Assembly (NCBI GenBank): GCA_027475525.1
Contig: JAMWFC010000049.1
Coordinates: 4,386,947-4,450,946 of the forward strand
Direction of reading: 5' to 3'
From: Macrolepiota albuminosa
Lineage: Eukaryota > Basidiomycota > Agaricomycetes > Agaricales > Agaricaceae
Length of the DNA stretch: 64,000 nucleotides
Below, one piece after another: positions 44,915 through 57,131 of the stretch (positions within the stretch are counted from its first letter, which is position 1; every line of letters begins with the position of its first letter). The notes below the pieces were generated by a model. The model did no database searches and was not told where the DNA came from. It was given only the letters and a program-made list of their open reading frames with translations. The position numbers and the translations under genes are program-made.

Positions 44915-45067
44915 TGCTATTGCCAGGACTGAGGATGTTTGATGATGCTGAGACAGGAAGGGAGCTGGATAGGGCCAGAGCAGTCTGGATGGTGGCTAGA
45001 TAGGAGTGCCAACATCAACACAGACTAAGCAAGGCTAGAGTGGACGGTCTAAGGACTCGTCCCCTGA

Positions 45068-45203
45068 TATCAGGTTCTGCTGACCCAGGGGCTCAGCACT
45101 TCTGGGCAAGGCCTTCTTACCAAGCAGACTCAGATAACTACAAACATGCTGGAGACCTGGAGAGGGTCAGAGGAGTGTGCTGGGGCATGGGGACGTGCGC
45201 CGG
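45068..45203. repeat. Left part of a gypsy LTR, split by the next element
   Basis: TATCAGGTTCTGCTGACC matches the start of the solo LTR at 14149 apart from G to A at base 2. The LTR resumes at 56299 after the inserted gypsy element. Confidence 0.65.
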
Positions 45204-46138
45204 TGATAGGACCCCATACAGGATCAGCGCATCAACGGCAGGCTACGGCAGCACGGCACAGGTCCGGGATACCTTAGCACGTGCTAACTAACCAATTTTG
45301 GCAATATTTGACGGCCGTGCGCGGCAAGAAGCAGATCTGATCAGTGATAGCGCCGACGGCAGACAGAATGACAACTGACAGATAGCATCAGTCACTGACA
45401 ACAGCGCTTAGTGAGAAGCCTGATGATCTATCAAAAACTGACAGACAGCTTGGCGTTTGACCTTGGCGTCTGACATTGCTTAGCGTCTCGATCTGGCGCC
45501 TGACACCGCTAAGCCTTTTTGACAGACAGAAGGGTGATGGATTGATGGTTTAGCTTCGCGATCTGTTGCCTGGCGTTGCTAAGGCTCTTGAATGGACGGT
45601 AGGGATCTGAAACGGTTGGAGCTACCCCTATGAAATTTTCCAGTTTACCGCACTCTGGCGTCATTAGCCACTGGCGACAGCGAACTCATTGTAGTATAAA
45701 AAGTACTTACCGACTTGTACATACATCATCAAACAACAGACCAGAGTTTCCTGCTCCCCTTTCTTCAGTCTCCCTTACGCTCAAGAGCTCATTTACGGTC
45801 GGCAACATCAAACTCATCGGCAGTTGCGGACGCTTGCCAACACTCGACACCCTCGCGCCTTGCAACTACGGCAGGCATTATCGACGCTTAGACTTCGCTA
45901 AGCATACTGTGCTCTTGCCGCTTACCTTTGCTGTGTTCGCTTACCGCTTCCTCCTAGGCGCTTTACTTTAGCGCTTTACACTTGCCGACCCCGTTACTGA
46001 CTCTTCCCCATTTTCACAGGCGCGTTCTCTGGGACCTGCCTGGGACTCCTCACATCACTTATAGCGCGCCCAACGCAAGCAATTGGTTTGGTAACACTAT
46101 AGTCACATTTGTTACTGACCAAACTTTGGGTGTCATCA
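45204..46138 (+). repeat. 5' LTR of the gypsy element
   Basis: 935 bp, with an open frame from ATG 45982 that runs through the LTR end into the internal region (see the polyprotein entry). Confidence 0.95.
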
Positions 46139-49100
46139 AATTGGAGCCCACCACGAGGGATCTCTAGGGCAGAATTCCGCCAGAAACCTGTCTCCAGCGT
46201 AGGCGCCGCCTGCTAGAACAGTCGGCAGAAGGCATAGCTCCTTCCCACCCATCAACTCCACAACCACCTGGTGCCTTACCAGGTCTTTCTCTTGCACAGG
46301 AACTACAGAACGCCACTGTAGACGCATTTCCTGATCTCTTCCCGCATTCCCTCGATTATAGCGCCGACGACCCCTTAGCGTCGCCATTTACCGTACCGCA
46401 ACCAGTCACCCCCATTACTCCATTAACGCCTCTTTCTCAACTCATCTTTCTTACCCCGTCGCCAATCTCTAGAACTCCTTCCCCACTACCGCTAACCGAA
46501 CTCGCCAACACAGCCGCTATGGAACAACAAGTCCAGCGCATGCCGCCACGAAATCACTTCTCGGCACCAAAATGGGACGAGTCCAAGCCACGGGAGCTCT
46601 CCCAGTATTTCAAGGAATTAGAGTATTTATTCAGAGATTGTAACATTACCGACCACACGCAGATGAAGGAGTACGCGGCAAGATACGTATCGTATGACAC
46701 GGCAGAAACGTGGACAGGTTTGACTGAGTTTGCCGCCTTTGTTCCTGCTGCCCCACCTGTTCCAGCCCAAGGCGCTTCGTATGAAGGCTGGAAGACGGCA
46801 GTGATCCAGTTGTACCCTGGCACAGAGGAGGCTACCCAATACTCGGTAAACGAGCTCCAGAAACTAGTACAGGAATCATTCGACAGTGGCACATCGTCTC
46901 TTGGCGCATTTTCCACGTATTACCGCGAGTTCCAGAAAATCGCTAGGTGGCTTCTACAAAATGGCAAGCTATACATTAACGAGGAACGTCGCCTATTCCA
47001 ACAAGGCATCCCGACTTCGCTTTGGACTCACATTGCTCGTCGCTTAGAAATAGTCCATCAGGCCCATCACCCTGACGAGCCCTATAACGTTGCCGACGTC
47101 TTTGAAGCCGGTAAATGGGTTCTCAAGGGGATGGACACTGGCGTTGGGCTACAATGCGCTAGGACGAGCCCACCACCTGAGCGAACTAACAGTATTATTC
47201 CCATCCCGCCTCCTGTTGCCAACTTCGTTAAGAAGGAGGATCTCAATGCTGCCGTTACCGCTGCCGTCGCTTCCGCCATGACTCGTATCGAAACAATGAT
47301 TACCACAAATCTTGCTAACCGACCCGCTAATGTATCCCCGTCTGGCCCTTGCCACTTCTGTGGGGAAATTGGCCACACTATGACTAGAGGACGCTGCGCT
47401 ACCCTAGAAAACTACATTCGGCAAGGAAGGATTCAACGGGCTATCGATGGCAAGATAGTCCTCACCACTGGTGCCACCATCCCCAACTACCCGGACAAGA
47501 AGTCCTTCCAGGAGCGAGTTGATGAGTGACACAGGCGCAATCCAGGACAAATCGTTACCGGCACGCTATCTGGCAACGCCAACCCCGACCCTGAGCAGGC
47601 GACCCAACAGCAAATGATCCACGAGGTCTTACACTTCGACAGCATTGGCGACCATCCTACTTTCTCTCGAGAAGAACGTATTGCCAAGCTACAGCAGGAA
47701 TTGGATTTGCTCAAGAATCAGGTCTTTGATGGGGTTGAAGTTAAGCAGCCTAAACAACCTCTTAAAGGATACAAGCCAATGCCTCCCGCTAGCAAGCTAC
47801 CGACTTCTGCTCCTGCCGCACCGCCTGCCACTACCCCTGCTACTACTCCAGAACCATCGTCGACTGCTACCGCTCCTGAACCACCTTTGCCACCTCTCCA
47901 TCCCTACTCAGGGATTCCCGACCGTTATCACGCACCCGCACAACGAAACTTTGCCACTCCCGAGAAGCGTCCTGAAGGTGGCTACCGACCTACCACGCCA
48001 ATATTTGATATCGAGAAATCCAACCACGTCTTCAGCCGCATTATGAAAACTGCCGTTACCTTATCAGTTGAAGAACTTTGTAGTATTGCTCCCGACGTCC
48101 GCAACCAAGTCAAGACTGCAGTTACTCCTCGACAACCCTTGGCGACCACCGTTGCCGAGGTCGAGGACCTCGACGACGCGCTTCCCGGTTTTTCCATTAC
48201 CGTCGACTCTTTGGACACTGAAGACTCTCCTGCCGACACCATTGCTAACGCCACCTCTGTGGACCCAGTGGAGACCTACCTTAGGTCAGTAGACCATGGA
48301 GAAGACCCTGCAATCCTTACCGTCGCTCAAGAATTGCACGCTATTTGCTCAGTAGCACTAACAGTAGACAACAGGCACGAGGTAGAGGCGATTGTGGATA
48401 GCGGGTCTCAAATCATTTCTATGGCAGCCGAAGTCGCTAATGATCTGGGCCTTATTTATGACCCTACCGTTATACTAAACATGCAGAGTGCTAACGGCAC
48501 AGTAGACCGATCCCTAGGCCTCACCAAGGATGTGCCGTGCACCCTTGGCGACATTACATTTTATCTTCAGATACACATCTTACGTTCCCCGGCATATGAT
48601 TGACTTCTCGGCAGACTCTTCAACGTCTTGGCGCGATCAGTCGTCAAGACAGTTACCGACGACAAAACGACCTTAACTATTAGCGACCCCAATTCCGGAA
48701 TCCGACGAACGGTGCCAACGTTCCCTAGGGGACAACGAAAAGGCGCCCGCGCTAAGCCCCCGGAGTTTACCAACCAGCACGCCAACGAGCCTCCCCACCG
48801 GTGTTTTCACAGACCATTGAGGAGGTGATTGGCGATGATCACGGAGATGTAGCGCTAACGCTGGAATATGACCATTCTACTGGTCTTGTAAATGTTATGT
48901 CTACTGCTTTTCTTGACGAAGACGTTTTAACTACTTTACCCGCTACCGACGCAGAGCTTTCCCAGAAAAATCAAAACATTACCGACTCCTCTCTTGCCTA
49001 CTTGTACCTTACTGCTTCCGAGTCATTTCAAAATATTGCGTCTACTGATATCTATCTCACTACCCTTCCCGGAGCCTCGTTTCCTGCCATTCTTGGACTT

Positions 49101-52100
49101 GCCGCTCCACAGGCTACGATTCCCCTTTCCACCTCTGCATATAACCAAGCTAATGCTCCCAAAAGGAAAGGGGTTCAAGTCAAAAAGAAATATAAGCCAG
49201 TTGCGCTTAAAACAAAACCCGTTGCTACACACTCTCCCGAGACGTTTAGAATCGAGCGCCAGATCATTGGCGACCCTCTTGCTGACATGCCGACCCTATT
49301 ACCGAATCCACCACCCTTTCAGCCCACGGGACGTTTTACCGTGGAGTGCCAACAACAATTTGCGAAGGAGCATGATACAGGATTTTTGACCAAAGATGAG
49401 TTGAAAGTCCTTACCGATCTCGTCGCTAAGCAAGACAAAGCCTTCGCTTGAGAGGACTCGGAACGCGGCAGTCTATGTACAGATTTCTTCCTGCCTGTGG
49501 TGATCCTGACCATTCCTCACGTGCCGTGGACTGAGCACAACCGACCTTTACCGCCTGGAATCGAAGCCGAGGTCTGTCAAATCATTAGGACCAAGATACA
49601 GGCTGGCGTCTACGAGCCCTCCAATAGTTCTTACCGCTCCCGTTGGTTTTGTGTCCTCAAAAAGAATGGCAACCTACGCATAGTTCATAGTCTCGAGCCG
49701 CTGAATAGAGTTACAATACGACACTCTGGCGTACCGCCTTTCCCTGATCACGTTGCCGAGTCCTTTGCCGGGCGTATTTGTGGCGCCACCCTTGACCTCT
49801 ACGTTGGCTACGACGAACACCTCATACACCCTTCTTCCCGAGACCTTACCACTTTCCAAACTCCGTTTGGCGCCTTGTGCCTAGTCACCTTACTGATGGG
49901 TTGGACAAACTCAGTCCCCATATTCCATGACGACATCACTTTCATCCTCCAACCCAAGATACCGCATAATGTCCTAAGCTTCATTGATGACATTGGCGTC
50001 AAAGGCCCCAAAGACTGGCGACTCGTAAACGGCTTACCGACGACCCATCCCGACAACTCCAACATTCGCTTAGCGCTATGGGACTTTTTCCAGTTGCTCA
50101 ATCGAGTTCTCCAGTGTATGAAGTATAGCGGTGGAACCTTTAGCGGCCATAAACTCCTCCTGTGCGTGCCAAGGTTCAAAATACTGGGTCACATCTGTAC
50201 TCCCGACGGTCGCGTTCCCGACGAGTCTCGCTTAGCACTCTTGGAGCGATGGGGTCCTTGCCGCGACTTATCTGAAGTTTGCGCCTTTCTTGGCACCATT
50301 GGCGTTCTCAGGATATTCGTCAAAAACTTTGCCCATCGCACACACGCCCTTAACCGACTCACCCGCGCTAACGAGCCCTTCGAATTTGGGCCAGACCAGG
50401 TCAATGCCCAACGAGACTTAGTAAAAGCTCTACAAGACGCCAAACCCCTAGTCCCTATCGATTATACCTCTGCCGACCCTGTTATCTTGGCGGTGGATAC
50501 CTCATACATTGCCGTTGGCTACTTCTTGTGCCAGTGCCTTAGCGACAATCGGAAACAGCGACGCTACAACCGCTTTGGGTCTATCACGCTAAACGACCAG
50601 GAATCTCGCTACAGTCAGCCTAAGCTAGAGCTCTATGGACTCTTCAAAGCCTTCCGGTCGCTAAAGATGTATTTGATTGGCGTGCGGAATCTGATTGTTG
50701 AAGTCGACGCTAGGTACATCAAAGGCATGCTGCAGAATCCCGACATCCAGCCATCCACTAGTATGAACCGGTGGGTAGTCGCCATCCTCATGTTTCACTT
50801 TGAGTTGGTGCATGTCAAGAGCTCTTTCCATGGACCGGATGGACTCTCTAGGCAACCGTGGCAGCCTGGCGACCCGGCAGTGGATCCACAAGCTGATAGC
50901 GATTTCGAGGATTGGATCGACCAGTTACATGGTTTTGTGCACCTCATACAACAGCCAATTCCTCTACTATGACGGCAACAGCCTGCCAGTATCCTTCTAC
51001 ATCCCATTGTCCCTTACCGCCCAGAGATCTTTACCGCACCCCTCACATTCTACACAGCAAGCATCCTTGGGCAAGACTTGCCTCCAGTAAAAGTCGTACA
51101 AGAACCCCATCCGCTAAGAGAAGACAGCAGAAACTTGACCTACGATGCCGTTCCCCAATCCGCCAAAGCAAAGGCAGAAGACAGCCACTTGTTAATCATT
51201 GAACAATGGCTACAAGACCTTAAGCGACCCGCAGGCCTTACCGACGAACAATACGCGACCTTTATCCGCTATGCTACCCGTTTCTTCTTTACCGACAACT
51301 GACTTTGGCGATGAAATCGAGATGGCGCTCACAAGCTAATCATCAAGCCAGAAGGTCGCTTATGGGTCCTGCGCGCCATGCATGACGAGCTAGGACATAG
51401 AGGTCTGTACGCTACCCGAGCCTCTCTGTTAGAACGATTCTGGTGGCCACACGCTAGCGCCGACATCGCCTGGTACATCAGGACTTGCCACCTCTGTCAA
51501 ATTCAACAAACGCGCCAAGTGCTCATCCCGCCAACCATTGCAACGCCAGCTCCCCTCTTCAGCAAAATCTACGTCGATACCATGCACATGCCCAAATCCA
51601 GTTGCTACAAGTACATTATCAAGGTCATTGCTCGCTAATCCACTGGCCTGAATTTCGAATGCTTCAGAAAGAAAATACCGAGGCGGTCGCCAAGTGGCTA
51701 TTTGAAGACGTCATTTGCCGTTGGGGAGCGCTAAGAGAAATCGTCATGGATAACGGTGCGCCAATTATCAAAGCGCTAACCTATCTCGCCAAGAAATACA
51801 ATATTCATCACATTCAAGTATCTGGCTACAACAAACGCGCCAATGGCCTGGTAGAGAGACCACACTTTGACGTTCAACAAGCGCTCTTCAAGGCGGTCAA
51901 TGGCGACGAGTCTCGTTGGAATGAGGCGACGTATTCAGTGTTTTGGTTGGAAAGAGTTACTATTCGTAAGCGCATGGGTTGTTCTCCTTATTACGCAGCT
52001 ACTGGCACCCATCCGTTACTCCCTGCTGACATTATAGAAGCGACCTACCTTCAGCCAGCACCCAACAGCATCTTAGCGACTACCGATCTTATCGCCAGAC

Positions 52101-52549
52101 GAGCTATTGACCTCCAACAAAGGAAAGAAGATTTAGAGCAACTTCACGAGGTAGTCTTTAGCACCCGTTGCCAAGCAGCCCTGCGATTCGAAACCGAGCA
52201 TAGCGCTACTATCAAAGATTACAACTTCCTGAGAGGAGCGCTAGTGCTTATGCGCAACTCCAAAATTGAAACCTCATACAATAAGAAAATGCGCCCGCGC
52301 TATCTTGGACCTTTGGTAGTTATCTCTCGTAACTGTGGAGGCGCTTATGTGCTCTGTGAATTAGATGGTTCAGTACTACATCGACCTGTTGCCGCCTTTT
52401 GCCTATTGCCGTATCTTGCCAGGGAACAAATCGACTTGCCGCTTGAAGCGCTAGATATTGACACCACCAAGTTGAGAGAACTTGAAGAAACCAAATTATT
52501 GGACGATGATGATTTGCCAACTCTAGTTGAAGAAGAAGAAAATGATTAG
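45982..52549 (+). pseudogene. Ty3/gypsy Gag-Pol polyprotein with many stops
   Basis: Order: Gag (ATG 46519; zinc knuckle CHFCGEIGHTMTRGRC at 47350), aspartic protease (IVDSGSQ, D at 48397), reverse transcriptase (YEPSNSSYRSRWFCVLKKNG; catalytic FIDD at 49986), RNase H (IDYTSADPVILAVDTSYIAV), integrase zinc motif (HDELGHRG ... CHLCQ), integrase core (YVDTMHMP; VMDNGAP; GLVERPHFD) and an acidic tail. Breaks: TAG 46165, TGA 47527, TGA 48601, frameshift near 48795, TGA 49449, TGA 50970, TGA 51300 and 51312, and TAA 51636 with a frameshift. The frame between 45982 and 46519 is open except for the TAG, suggesting that Gag originally began in the LTR. Several stops are explained by CGA, CAG or TGG codons changed by C-to-T or G-to-A. 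Confidence 0.9.
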
Positions 52550-53096
52550 AAAAGAATACATTGATAAGCTCTCTTACTCTATTACTTATCTTACTTATGT
52601 TTCTTGCCGATACTTACTATACTATATCCAACAGACATTTCCTTACATAGTCAAGTCGCAGCGCTAGCGTGTCGCCAACGCTTAGCGCCTTGCACAACTC
52701 TCGCCAAGGGTTTTTCGCTATGATGATTTACTGAGCGTTTCCCTTTCTCCTCAAAATCTGTCTAAGTCCCTCATCTACAACTCCTCTTGCTAAAACCTAC
52801 CTTAGAATACTTGCCGCTTGCTTTCTCTTGGCTTTCTTGGCTCTGCGCTAACTCAGAAATGGGACTTATCTTTCCACTCAAAAACAAGGCGGCAAGAATA
52901 ATATTGGCAGTAACAAAAAGAAGAAAATATACAAGACGGCCTATCTACCCTAAGGTCCGTCAGTCTTCATCCTCGGGAAGCGGCAAGGAATCGTCGAAAG
53001 GCAGGAGATTGCCAACCTGAACATGGTTGAGGGCTTGCCACTCTAGCGCCTCGTTGCAGTCGGCTTGGTATTCTTCGAGAGTCTCCATGCTGCGGG
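52550..53096. other. Spacer between Pol and the antisense gene
   Basis: No ORF with motifs. It must hold the 3' ends of two converging transcription units. Confidence 0.5.
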
Positions 53097-55194
53097 TCAA
53101 GTTTGCCAGAGTCGCAAGGCCATGATTTGTTGCCGAACGCGTTCACGCTCGCGACCCAATACTGCACGCATGCTTGCCGCCCGTACTCCCAGCCGCTCTA
53201 TAACTTGAGGAGGGTACAGGGCCACCATGGGATAGACCAAGTCCTCCCCCAGCCACTCGTAAGAGTCGCCAGTGACTCTTGGCTGAGGCTGGGGGGTCCA
53301 CGACGAAGGCCCACTCGAGCTCATCCAGAGCTGCGTCGCTAAGTCGCCCTCGCTCATCCAGGGGGCAGCAGGCTCCACCGTCGGCAACTCCTGGGACTCG
53401 CCAGGAACGTCCCACAAGGTCTCCTCCATTTCCCCCTTGGCATCCTCATTGCTGCCCTCTACCTCCTCACAACTTGGCGATCCTTCCCGTTTCTCCTCCT
53501 CCCCAGCTAACTCCTGTGCGCCAGCAGGCTCTCCCATTACAACATCGCCTTCATCTCCTGGGGCGCCAGCAGTCAAAACATTGGCAGGCGCGTCTTCAGG
53601 CAAGACGAGAGGGGACAGTAGGCGGCTGGGGCCAGCCTCACCGCTAATGGGAGGGAGGCGACTGGTGGCAAGGGCCTCTCCAAGCTCCCTCATCTCCGTG
53701 TCCTCAGCAGTTGGAGAGGAGGGGGGCGACTTGATGCGTACACGTTTGGCCTTACCCTTGCCCTTGCTTGGGGAGGAGGCCTTGCATTTTTCCTGGCGCT
53801 TGCCAGTGCCGTGCTTGCTGACTGATTCCGATTCATCTCCTTGGCGCGTCAGCAGCGCCAAGGAGGACTTGCTGATCTTTGCCACCCTCCCAGCGGCAAC
53901 CTCCCTACGTTCCCCCTCAACAAACTCCCTCGCCCGCTTGACCAAAACCGCCCGGGAAAAGGTCTTCTCGACAAAGACATCAGGCGCGCCGCCACGCTCA
54001 CGACTCTTGGCGCCGTCGATCGTACAAGCACGCTTGAGAGTGCCGCAGCGGTAACAGGGTTGGGCGCCAGTGGGGAACCAGCAACTTTTGGGGTCGTTAT
54101 TGGCCCAGCATTTGTCACACTACCTTGCTTGAGAACAAAAATCATACGAAAAGGCTAAGACAACTTACCGCTCCACGCAAATCTTTGAACTCCTGGCACG
54201 TCGCCAGGGAAACCGTGCGCTTGTTTTTCATCTCGGGAATCTCCACTCCTCCCTCAATGCCCTTGTCCATGACAACGTCTTCCCGGCGCGGCAAGAGCAA
54301 ACCCTTCAACTCTTTGTCGTCGAAAGTTGTCTGGCTAGGGAGCTGGGAGAGAGTCAGTAGAAGGTCGGCAAAAGTGTCACGACGGCATACCTTGTATTGA
54401 GGACCCTTCCCCTTGCGAGACTAGCAAAAGTTAACATCAATAAGAAGAAATGCCAACGACGGCAGACTCACCTTTTTCTTCAAAGCCTTGCCAGGCTTTG
54501 AAGGCAAACCCTGTGTGCCTGCCGGCAGTGTGGGGCTCTGAACACTGCCGGCGCGAGACCCCTTGCTAGAACCCTCGGCAACAGACTCCTTCTTCTGCTC
54601 CTTGGCGAGCTCTGCCCGCACTACCGCCAAAGTGTGCGCGGCAGCGGCAGCGGCAGCCTCCTCCTGCTCTTGCTCGATCTGCAATTGAGCAAGGGGCTCT
54701 AGTACCTCTTGCTTGCTACAAGGGGATAGTTCAGTCCATAGCTAGGGAAGGAAAGGTCAGAAGCTACTTACTCGGTTGCCGATGCACTTATGGTCATTGG
54801 CAACACGCCAGAGAGAATATCCTCCAGCTCATCCTCGATGGTGGGGACAGGGGGAGGCGCCTAGGTAACAATCAGCTAAGCGACACGGCAGGAAGCAGAA
54901 ACAACTTACGAAGCGGGAGAAGGGCGCTAACCACTTGGTGCCACAATTATCGACATATTGAGCACGACACCACTCCCGCACCTTGATCTCGCAATCCCAG
55001 CCAACGCCAAGGACCCTCACCTCATACCACTTCTCCAGCAACTTCATCACGCCAACCACCAAGTTTTGAGATGCCTCGGCGCCAATGCCCTCGATATGCT
55101 GAATGAAACGGTTAGCCTTGGCGATGTAGGCATACGCGGCTTCTTGAGCAGCTTGGGAGGGAACGGGGGGCGGAGTTGGAATACGGAAGGACAT
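53097..55194 (-). CDS. Antisense accessory gene of the gypsy element, zinc-cluster-like protein of 614 residues
   Basis: Minus-strand exons 55194-54910, 54860-54772, 54715-54472, 54420-54391, 54342-54169 and 54119-53097 join through introns of 49, 56, 51, 48 and 49 nt with GTAAGT, GTGAGT or GTATGC donors. All phases agree and the frame has no stop. The ATG at 55194 has AAA before it. The protein starts MSFRIPTPPPVPSQ and has a helical region (about 15-75) and an Ala/Glu-rich coiled segment near 135. About residue 275 it carries a six-cysteine cluster: CDKC, eight residues, C, eight residues, CYRC, six residues, C. A KSRERGG basic stretch, a Lys/Ser-rich basic region (KGKGKAKRVRIK, nuclear-localisation-like), a long acidic region and a C-terminal helix (RERERVRQQIMALRL) follow. 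The cluster resembles Zn2Cys6 with a longer first loop. Nuclear DNA binding is inferred. I know no named function. Confidence 0.82.
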
Positions 55195-55364
55195 TTTAAT
55201 TTTATTGAGCGCCAGGTAAAGAGGGGGAGAAGAAACAAAGTCCAAACTCACGCGCCAGGACTATAAACAAAATCTCAAGAACGCAAGGACCACTTGTCAC
55301 AAAAGCGGTAACGGTAGCCTTATTTGGTGACTGAGGACAGTCAATTTTTCAGTTGGGGGGAGAT

Positions 55365-56298
55365 GATAGGACCCCATACAGGATCAGCGCATCAACGGCA
55401 GGCTACGGCAGCACGGCACAGATCCTGGATACCTTAGCGCACGCTAACTAACCAATTTTGGCAATATTTGACGGCCGCGCACGGCAAGAAGCAGATCCGA
55501 TCAGTGATAGCGCTGACGGCAGACAGAATGACAACTGACAGATGGCATCAGTCACTGACGACAGCGCTTAGCGAGAAGCCTGATGATCTATCAAAAACTG
55601 ACGGACAGCTTGGCGTTTGACCTTGGCGTCTGACATTGCTTAGGGTCTCGATCTGGCGCCTGACACCGCTAAGCCTTTTTGACAGACAGAAGGATGATGG
55701 ATTGATGGTTTAGCTTCGCGATCTGTCGCCTGGCATTGCTAAGGCTCTTGAATGGACAGTAGGGATCTGAAACGGTTGGAGCTACCCCTATGAAATTTTC
55801 CAGTTTACCGCACTCTGGCGTCATTAGCCACTGGCGACAGCGAACTCATTGTAGTATAAAAAGTACTTACCGACTTGTACATACATCATCGAACAACAGA
55901 CCAGAGTTTCCTGCTCCCCTTGATTCAGTCTCCCTTACGCTCAAGAGCTCATTTATGGTCGGCAACGTCAAACTCATCGGCAGTTGCAGACGCTTGCCAA
56001 CACTCGACACCCTCGCGCCTTGCAACTACGGCAGGCATTATCGACGCTTAGACTTCGCTAAGCATACCATGCTCTTGCCGCTTACCTTTGCCGTGTTCGC
56101 TTACCGCTTCCTCCTAGGCGCTTTACCTTAGCGCTTTACACTTGCCGACCCCGTTACTGACTCTTCCCCATTTTCACAGGCGCGTTCTCTGGGACCTGCC
56201 TGGGACTCCTCACATCACTTATAGCGCGCCCAACGCAAGCAATTGGTTCGGTAACACTATAGTCACATTTGTTACTGACCAAACTTTGGGCGTCATCA
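55365..56298 (+). repeat. 3' LTR of the gypsy element
   Basis: 934 bp, nearly identical to 45204-46138, with scattered substitutions. Followed by CCGG. Confidence 0.95.
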
Positions 56299-57080
56299 CC
56301 GGGAATGAGAGGAAGCTGGACAAAGTGTCCTGGGGTTTAATGTGAGTGGAGAGTGAGCGCTAGGCAAGAGGACTTGTTAGGAGTAGTCTGGGGTTGGCAG
56401 CATGAAGGTAGACATGCTGGTGGGGGTCTATCTGGGGAAATCACCAGAGATGATAGGTGGATAGGCAATTTAGAGTTTGGCAGTTGCAGAGCCAAACTCA
56501 AGTGGAGCAGGGGGATGCAGACCAAGTAAGATAGAAGCTGGGAAGACAAGAGGGAAATAGAGAAGAGAACTGAGGACAAGATAGAGGATGAGAGAGAGAG
56601 AAGAATGAGGAGAGAAGAGAGACAGGAGAGATTGGATTGAGATAGAGTAGATAGAGACAGAGGCAAGTATGAGACGAGAGAATGGAGGCAAGTACAAGAT
56701 GAAGTTAGATGAAATTGAGACTGGGAAACCGGAGATACAAGACTAAGGCAAAAATAGGCAGACTAGACAATATCCAGACTACTGTACAAGGTGCTATGAT
56801 GGGGCTTAAGTACTGACTACGCACTGAGGAAGATCTGGGGTCCTGGCCCTGGGTCTGAGGGCTACCTCCAGGGCTCTGGTGGCATTCTGGAGCATATAGG
56901 AAGACAAAGAGGACCTCACAGGTGTCGGGTAGTTGTAGTGCTGATGCTTTGGGAGTTGCAGTGGCACCACGCAAGGGGGAACATGGCACAACAAGAGGAC
57001 ATGGCGAGGCATGATGTGGGGATTGGTGCATGGCAATGAATGATGCATGGGCTGATGCATGTGTTGCCGTGTTGCAATAG
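56299..57080. repeat. Right part of the split gypsy LTR
   Basis: Continues the LTR interrupted at 45203. Like the solo LTR at 14.1-15.3 kb it is strongly purine-biased (GAGAGAGAAG-type runs near 56550-56650) and has a CTACTG...TTAA(A/G)TAC block near 56780-56815. The right end is estimated, as no clear TGACA terminus was found. Confidence 0.45.
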
Positions 57081-57131
57081 CAAGAAAAACAGAAAAAAAA
57101 TTCTGAGTTCCCTGACCTTCCCTTTCCTGCA

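Larger units (their letters stand above)
45204..56298 (+). mobile_element. Complete 11.1-kb Ty3/gypsy element with antisense accessory gene
   Basis: LTRs at 45204-46138 (935 bp) and 55365-56298 (934 bp) start TGATAGGACC and end GTCATCA. CCGG is duplicated at 45200-45203 and 56299-56302. A primer-binding-site-like TGGAGCCCACC begins 3 nt after the 5' LTR, and a GGGGGGAGA polypurine tract ends just before the 3' LTR. Gag-Pol is on the plus strand (to 52549). A separate spliced gene lies on the minus strand between Pol and the 3' LTR. The LTRs differ at several positions, so this insertion is older than the copia element at 24.7 kb. Confidence 0.95.

Noticed and set aside
56337..56697. Leu/Ser-rich minus-strand ORFs of 75-109 codons
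   Set aside because: Antisense to the purine-rich part of a gypsy LTR; low complexity.
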